Source: Anas platyrhynchos | Lineage: Eukaryota > Chordata > Aves > Anseriformes > Anatidae | Length of the DNA: 64,000 nt | Assembly (NCBI RefSeq): GCF_047663525.1 | Contig: NC_092591.1 | Location: 53,917,501 to 53,981,500 of the forward strand | Reading direction: 5' to 3' | Shown: in pieces, positions 58,001-64,000 of the stretch | Position numbering within the stretch: position 1 is the first letter of the stretch | Layout of the letters: each line of letters opens with the position of its first letter | Notes under the pieces: generated by a model | Databases searched by the model: none | What the model was told of the DNA's origin: nothing | The model's input: only the letters and a program-made list of their open reading frames with translations | Position numbers and translations under genes: made by a program

Positions 58001-61000
58001 CTTGAGCATATCCCCATCATTGCAGTGAGTTAGCAGGTGTATGTGCAGCACAGCTCCAGTTGAGAGAAAGAGCCCCTGTGGGCTAGCAGTAGGGTCCTTT
58101 GGAGGAACTATGCTGAGATTAACATTTGTTACCTTCTCGTATAGGTTCCTGAAAACTTACTCACTTCAAGCAAAGATGGAAAAGCTGCCAGCCCTCCTGC
58201 ACAGTGCTCATCTCCTGAACAGCAGACAGGGAATAAAGAAGGTAATGTTGAGTTATTCTTGAAAGAATGCTCGTGGGCTTGGTGTCTCCCAGTGTTAAAG
58301 GGCCTCAACATCCCTTTCCCTCTTTGGGTTGATGTTACATGAGGATATGTGTCACACTTACTTACTGTGCCTCAAAGCAAGGGGACATCCTGGCTTTTTG
58401 TTTGTCCCCTTGTGACAGCTGTAGGATCCCATAAGCAGCTCTAGCTGGAGTGGAAGTGAGGACCTGGAGTCCTTTTGGTGGGAAGGTTGTGCCTGTGCAG
58501 AAGCCTCTGTACAAGAGGCACACTTCATGATGTACATGTACAACACTGATATTTGAGGTAGAAACCCAGGCTTTTGTGGGTTGATAACATGCTGTGGGGC
58601 TCAGAGCACATGAGCTGCAGACAGGTAAGCCCTGCAGGATGCCTTGCACACGGTGCTGACTACAGATTTCTTCACAGGCAGCTGTGTAAATCCAAACAGT
58701 GAACCCCAGAACACGAACCAGGAACAAGCCCATGGTGCCAAGTCCCAGGGGAGTCCTTCATGCATCTGGTATGAGACACTTGCAAGGGGGAAGAGGAATG
58801 AACCAGTGGCATGGGAGGAGTTAGGCTTGGCATTTTAAGTAACTTGTTTAAAACCTTTGGGTGTTTTTCCTTCCCTGCCCTGCAGTGAAGTTTTGAAATC
58901 TCCTTTGACCATTTGCCTGTGGAAGTTCCTTGTGACTTGAGCCTTCTTTGCTTCCCAGGCCAGGCTTGGGTCCCAGACACATTAGTTCATGCACAGACCA
59001 GTGAAGATGACTAAAGATAGTGCTGTTATCTCACAGCTTAGATGTGACTCTGAGTGGTTCCTAAAGGGGTGGCCTGGGAGTAGTTTCAGAAGGCAACATG
59101 AGCAGGTGACCGACCTATTTATTTTTATCTTATGCAAGTGTCTGGAATGTCTGACTTGTTTCCTCACTGATTATATTATTGGTGTTTCATGTGAGATTTC
59201 AGCTGCTTTTAGCTTTTGTCCTCAGCCTGTCTGCCATCCACGTTTTGCTGGGGTGAATTTACTGTGGGTAGTGGGTGGGAAGGGGGAGTAGCAGTATCCT
59301 CTGTTCTCATGTGGTTAGTTAATGATGTCTCAGGAGCTGCAGCCTTCCTTGGAACTGCTGCTGGGCTGGGTCACAACGTGAGGTGGCCCCCTTGTTTCCT
59401 CCTTGGAATTAGGGGGTGCACATGAAGGCATTTCTGACTTAGGTAAATCTGTGAGCATCCAAGGTATTTATGAAGCAAATAAAACTCCTCCAGTGAGGTG
59501 ACTGGACTGGCTAGTTGGAAACACGTGAATTACACCCATCTTGTGGTGTTAATACCAGCAGTGACAGATACCTTGCTTGCTGGGGATCAGAGTATTGAAC
59601 GAGAGTGGGAGTGATGTTGTGTATTTATGGTCAGGAACTTGTATATTCCCCTTCCAAGCTGCTGTGTGTCCCCTGTCCTCGTTTCTGGTGCTCCTCCTGC
59701 TCCAGGGCTGGCTGGCTTCCGAGGAGGCCCGGTTCCTCTGGTGGCAGCGAGCAGGCAGAGGGAGCTGTGTAACAGCAAGTCAACTCTGATAAGACTAAGG
59801 AAGCGTGATGGTCAGCTAATGCTCTTCCTGGTGCCAACAGGACACGGAGCTGTAAACAAAGAATGGGCATTGTACGGAATGGGCAGCAGCCAGGAGGTCG
59901 TGCCCCTCTGGAAGACAAGCACATCAATTCTACCAACCAGGCTCTACATTCTGCCTCTCCAGCTAGTAAGGTGAGTGGGTCCCACTGTCTGCTTTGCCTC
60001 CCTTTCCCTGGCAAGTACTTACTTCCCTCTGTCTTTCCCTCTTAGGTCGTCAGACCACTGAAAAACTTCCTGCAGGCAGTGCAGAGAAGCCAGCTACTCG
60101 CAAGCCCTGGGCCTACAGGACGTGGGAGTGTGATAAAGAACTTGATCAAACACAACACTCCCACCCGACCTGATCCGAAGGTGTGTCAGAGTCCCACCTC
60201 CCCTCACGGGGTGAAGGACAGGATCACGTATAGGGAAGTGGCAGGACAACTGTTTGCTTAGAAAAGCATGAATGTATTCCTTGTTTCGTTGGCTCCCATG
60301 GGCCAATGTAGGTCCTAACAAACAAGTTGTCCTCGTGATTCTACCATTTTCCCAGGGGAAGGGGAAATGGTCTTGCCTAGATAGCATCACCTGTCCACAA
60401 ACACTGTTATCAGCCTGGGGATTTTAGCACTAATTCTCAAACTGTCCTCACATACAGAGAATTTTCAGCTGCTCTGTCTATGCTTAGCAAAAACACCTTA
60501 TATTCTAGGATGGTGGGGAAAATGGGAAGCTTTTCTCTTTGCAATGGGGCTCTGCCCTTGTGTATTGCATAGTTGACTGCTGTAGGGCTGAGAGATGAGC
60601 AGTGTTGGGTCAGGCAGTGTGTTCCTACCACCTTACTGACAAGGAACTGCAGCTGGGAATAGGGTTAGTGTGCAGTGGGGTTCTAGTGCTTCATCCAAAT
60701 GCTTCATAATTTGTCTCCTTTTTTTACAGGGAGACTTTGTTGTAAGTAACAACACCTTCAACTGTGGGGCTGGAGGACTGTAAGGGCTGTGCTTCTTGCC
60801 TCACAAGCACTGACAGCTCTTTCCCCTCACACTGGCATCCACACAGCTCTCCTGTTCTCTGTCCAAAACTGTAAACTGGCCGTGCCAGGATCTCTGTAGG
60901 TGCCTTCTGCTGGGGAAGGGAACTGCTAAGAAATCTTTTGGCCTCTAAGCATGACTACTTGTGTTCTGCATCTTCCTGATTCTCCCAGCTGCTGGTGTAG

Positions 61001-63795
61001 GTAGCCCTGTCCCAGGCCAGCGGTGTTTGCTGCAGGTGGCCACCCACAGTAGCAGCGTGCCAGGTAACTTTCTTGCCTGAACACACTGTACAGATGAAGG
61101 ACTGAAGTGTTTCTATCCCACCCCAATGACTCTTCTGCTCTAGGAAGATGGTGCACCTGAATAAGTGCTGCATTGTTTCTTCCCTACTACTCACTTCCCA
61201 TCCCTGTGTGTGGGTGAATATGACTCTGACAGTGACTTCTTTGTTTAGCAGGCTGCCTAGCCTCTAGCTGCCTGTGCACAAGCAGCCTGAGGGCAGAAAC
61301 AGGTCCCAGCAATTATTACAGTCTGAAATCATCTCCTTTTCAGAAGAAGGAGCGACAGAGACTGGAAAGCCTGAGGAAGAAGCAGGAGGCTGAGGAACAA
61401 AGGAGAAAGAAAGTGGAGGAGGAAAAGAGACGGCGGCAGGCAGAAATGAAGCAGTGAGTTGGATCCCTTACCTGCTTCTTCCCAGGCTCAGCACAGAATT
61501 GCCTTGAAGGCTTTTTCTGTGAGGCAGACAGCACTGCTGTACTGTGCTTTGTCTTTCCCACTTGGAAGGGACACTTAGCATGTCCCTGTGCACCCTGCGC
61601 AGTGCTGCTCATGGCTCACTGCAGTAGAAACTGGATCGGTGCAAAGCACATGCTCATTTCTGGTGGACCGAATGCAGATATGCATTGAGGTTAAACTCAA
61701 CCAAAGCAAAATAACTCTTTGCATGATCTGTGGCAGGCTGCTGTGCCAGAAAATGAGCCACAAGTCCTTGTCCCTGTTGTCCTCTGTGTTAGAGGACAAA
61801 ACCAAGCTAACAGGCCCCTCTTGCACACCCTCTCCAGAAAGAGGGAAGAGCGTCTGAGGAAGGCACTTCAGGCTCGAGAGCGGGTGGAGCAACTGGAAGA
61901 AGAGAAGAAGAAGCGAATGCAGCAGAAGACTTTACAGAATGATGAGAAGGTAAGAAGCCTGGCCAAGCTTTGGGCCCCTCCAAACAATGGTGTTATGTTA
62001 GGGAGTTGTGAGATGGAGCGGGTGCAGACAGGCCACTGGCACGATGTGTGCAAGCACTGGGTTGGTGCTGATGGTGACTAATCAGGTGGTGGGTAAGTCT
62101 GCATCTAAAATAGACTTTGAAATTCTCTGTCTAACAAGGGGAGGGCTTTGTTCTCCATACCTCTGTAGTGATTCTAACCGTTCCTGTTCTGACATGCAGC
62201 ATTTACGGTGCTCTGCATTCAAGGAATGTGGTAGCATCCCTTGACTGTCTTGTGAAAAGGCCCTGCAGGTGAGACTGTTACTGGGCTTACAGTGCACTCG
62301 GTTGTTTGCACAGTGTTGCAGACAGCAAAGCCATGGTGGCTGTACGGGGCTACAGAACCATAGCAGGAAAAAGAATAGCTCACCAAGTGAGCAAGGAACG
62401 CTTGTGACTAGCAGATGTGGTGGCTGTGTGTTTGTAGAGTCCCTGCTTTTAAAGCTTTGCTCTTAACCTTTTTTTTGAGGACCTGTAGAAGTTGAGTGTG
62501 CCAGGATCAGCCGTTGATGGCTGTGTGCATGTGGTGCTGCTGCTTCTGTACAGCAGTGCAGGTTCTGCAGGGCTGAGGGATGCTGTGCCTGGCTGACCTG
62601 GGTAGAGCTCCAGGGAAAGGGGATGGTTGAGTGGACCAGCCTTTTGGGGGGTGGGCTAAGGTGAGCTTTGGAAGAGTCAGCCATGGAAGAAGAGGAATTG
62701 TGCTCCTTTCAGCCTTTCCCAAAACCTGAGCAGCCAAAATTACTTGTAGCCCTGACTAGTCTCCTGCTGTGCACGTGCCAGTGCTCTTATTGGGATCGAC
62801 AGCTCAGGTAAAGGAACAGTGTCTGGGGCTCAGTCAGCTCTCAGATCCCAAATTTGCAGTTCAGTTGCCAGCAGCACTGCAGGCAAAACATAAACCAGAA
62901 CCTTGTTCTGCAGAGAATCTCACACAGGATGAAAGTATGTATTTTGGAGTTGGGTAACTGTCTGTTCTTTTTTTCCAGACTCTCCAGGTGGTGGGTGTCT
63001 CTTCACATGACCTGTAGTAAGTGTTGGACTTGGTGCACAAGGTTGGTGCTAACTTCAGGGCACATTTGCCTCTTGCTGGATGCTGGGTTCTCAGTCTCTA
63101 AGTCTCAGACCTGAAGTATCAGACTTAGAGGCTCTCCTCATCCTCCGTTTGGGAAAGGCTGTGGTGTGCATCCTCAGGGCAGTGGAGCAGACACATGTCT
63201 TTCTCAGGTGCGCCTCTCACAAGTGCGGGAAGAGAGAGTGTCAGAGGAATGGAGCAAGAAAAAACTGTTAAAGAAACCTGGAGAAACTGAGGCACGGAAA
63301 CAGAAAACGCTGAAGGTGGTAAGAGCAACTTCAGGTTCCTTCTGTGTGTAGAAAAGGAAAGGAGTAGCAGGGAACCTGTGTGTTGGTCTGCCTGGTGGAA
63401 CAGGGAGAAATTACTGCCAGGATCTGCAGAGATTTGGGGAAACAGAAGCATCTGTGCTGCAAGACTTCTGTCTAGACAGTTGATGTTGAGTTTGAGTGTG
63501 AGGGAAGTTGTGGAGACAGAAGGGAAATACTGTTCAACAGGTGGGCAGGCTGTGGAAGGTAAGAATGGGATATAATGAGAATGGGTTGTCTCAAAGCAGT
63601 CATTTCATATCCTACAATCTTTCCCTGTGTGAGTTGGAGGGTTACAAGGGTTCTTTTTATTCAGGAGGAAGATGAATTTGAGCAGCATGAACTACTGCAG
63701 AAAAGGAGAGAAGATAGAGTGAAAGAAAAAGGAAAGAAAGCTTTGGAACTGAGAAGTCCTGTAGAGCAGCGACAGGTGGAGCAAGTAAAGGAGAG
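51752..63795 (+). CDS. INCENP-like paralogue, diverged, reading frame intact (3' end off window)
   Basis: Second INCENP-family gene, head to head with INCENP. Exons: 51752-51882, 51974-52084, 54382-55112, 56248-56299, 57013-57046, 58145-58241, 58678-58768, 59841-59970, 60046-60180, 60730-60741, 61344-61453, 61838-61949, 63208-63318, 63665-63795. That is 1,988 nt, about 662 codons, with every phase consistent and no stop. Exons of 52, 34, 135 and 110 bp equal their INCENP counterparts exactly. The N-terminal helix (HLAWLREVEEQGRRLLES) aligns with the survivin/borealin-binding helix. VVRPLKNFLQAVQRSQLL and the [20 protein letters not shown] helix start are clear INCENP blocks. The KTPSQ site reads KKPSQ, and no PVVEI is seen. 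The remaining helix and any IN-box lie off the right edge, so Aurora binding cannot be judged. I infer a functional, specialised paralogue; a very recent pseudogene is less likely given the conserved frame. Confidence 0.9.
52085..54381 (+). other. Intron 2 of the INCENP-like gene; nothing further recognised
   Basis: A 2.3 kb intron with AT-richer sequence. Short open frames on both strands have no recognisable homology, and no clear repeat element was identified. Confidence 0.55.
54382..55112 (+). CDS. INCENP-like exon 3: disordered linker without HP1 motif
   Basis: 731 bp, in the same phases as INCENP exon 3. It begins LSRRRSSIKLASSRPASQR, parallel to [11 protein letters not shown] in INCENP, and ends with RTSLSEKYSLASRRENMIQK (about residues 281-300), parallel to [16 protein letters not shown]. 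The middle is Glu/Pro/Gln/Ala-rich and does not contain PVVEI or an obvious PxVxL-type substitute. Two candidate donors lie close together (GTGAGC at 55106, GTAAGT at 55113). Only the second keeps the family phase. Confidence 0.88.
60730..60741 (+). CDS. INCENP-like 12-bp microexon (Gly-Asp-Phe-Val)
   Basis: TTTTTTACAG is followed by GGAGACTTTGTT and then GTAAGTAA: a complete in-frame 12-bp exon between the VVRP exon and the helix exon. It occupies the same place as the four-residue CSFV segment that is alternatively included in mammalian INCENP isoforms. I did not find an equivalent in the minus-strand INCENP. Confidence 0.75.
61344..63795 (+). CDS. INCENP-like exons 11-14: start of the single alpha-helix region
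   Basis: Exons 61344-61453, 61838-61949, 63208-63318 and 63665-63795 encode charged helix sequence such as [20 protein letters not shown] and EEDEFEQHELLQKRREDRVK. They align in order with INCENP exons 10-13 ([40 protein letters not shown]). The third of these exons is the most diverged (VSEEWSKKKLLKKPGETEAR) and carries a Pro and Gly that would interrupt a continuous helix. Confidence 0.88.
61950..63207 (+). other. Intron 12 of the INCENP-like gene; nothing further recognised
   Basis: A 1.26 kb intron between two helix-coding exons. I looked for an extra helix exon and saw none with acceptable splice sites and phase. Confidence 0.5.
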
Positions 63796-64000
63796 GTATT
63801 ATCCTGTTTCTATTCTGGAGAAGGGGACTTAGCAACAGGCATGGTGAAGCAGTAAATATAAACAGTATTGCTGGAACTGGGAGGCTGATGTGAGTCAGCC
63901 ATGTGATGCCATGTCCCAAAGGTATGGGGTGCTAAAGCAGAATGCTTTAAAGAATGCTAGCAGGGAGGGATGGAACATGCTTCCTTGTATAACTAAACTG
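63796..64000 (+). other. Start of INCENP-like intron 14, truncated by window edge
   Basis: Begins with donor GTATTA after codon fragment AG at 63795. The next expected exon (counterpart of INCENP exon 14) is not present before base 64000. Confidence 0.7.

Noticed and set aside
31683-63795. Idea that the INCENP genes and the satellite array are functionally linked because INCENP acts at centromeres
   Set aside because: Physical proximity of a gene to a repeat says nothing about where its protein acts. Nothing in the sequence supports a centromere here.
1-64000. CRISPR-like or bacterial repeat array interpretation of the 10-bp repeats
   Set aside because: There are no spacers, the unit is too short, and the surrounding genes are vertebrate.

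Overview
The window is vertebrate nuclear DNA, almost certainly from a bird. It has split genes with GT-AG introns, compact GC-rich exons, CR1 LINE fragments and avian-type ERVL and other LTRs. No database was searched. Gene names rest on recognising the proteins; exon edges were set by hand from splice signals and checked by requiring codon phase to carry across every junction.

Layout. (1) 0.3-6.1 kb, minus strand: first nine coding exons of VPS51 (707 codons); its last exons lie off the left edge. (2) 6.2-13.3 kb: a patchwork of LTRs, low-copy duplicated blocks, and a damaged ODF3/CIMAP1-family (sperm outer dense fibre) gene with an inverted fragment of itself. (3) 13.28-27.22 kb: a 13.9 kb array of a 10-bp monomer (TTCCAACCGG and variants). 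It has a 1,010-bp higher-order repeat and one orientation switch near 23.32 kb. Both sides of the array are flanked by a duplicated module that also occurs at 7.66-9.98 kb, where the same repeat is only about 16 units long. (4) 31.7-51.25 kb, minus strand: complete INCENP (17 coding exons, 882 codons), with CR1 and ERVL insertions in its introns. (5) 51.75-63.8 kb, plus strand: an intact but strongly diverged second INCENP-like gene, head to head with INCENP across a roughly 500-bp CpG-rich intergenic region. Fourteen coding exons (about 662 codons) are visible and the 3' part runs off the right edge.

Most interesting points. The INCENP-like paralogue keeps the exon phases, and several exact exon lengths, of INCENP. 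It has lost the Thr of the KTPSQ Cdk1 site and the PVVEI HP1-binding motif. The 10-bp satellite is also striking: each consensus repeat carries AACCGGTT, the Grainyhead palindrome, with CCGG repeating every 10 bp, which fits the spaced half-sites of TFCP2/LSF. It is nearly free of single-base indels. VPS51 (GARP/EARP tethering) and INCENP (chromosomal passenger complex) act in unrelated pathways, so the only functional pairing suggested by layout is the divergent INCENP/INCENP-like promoter.
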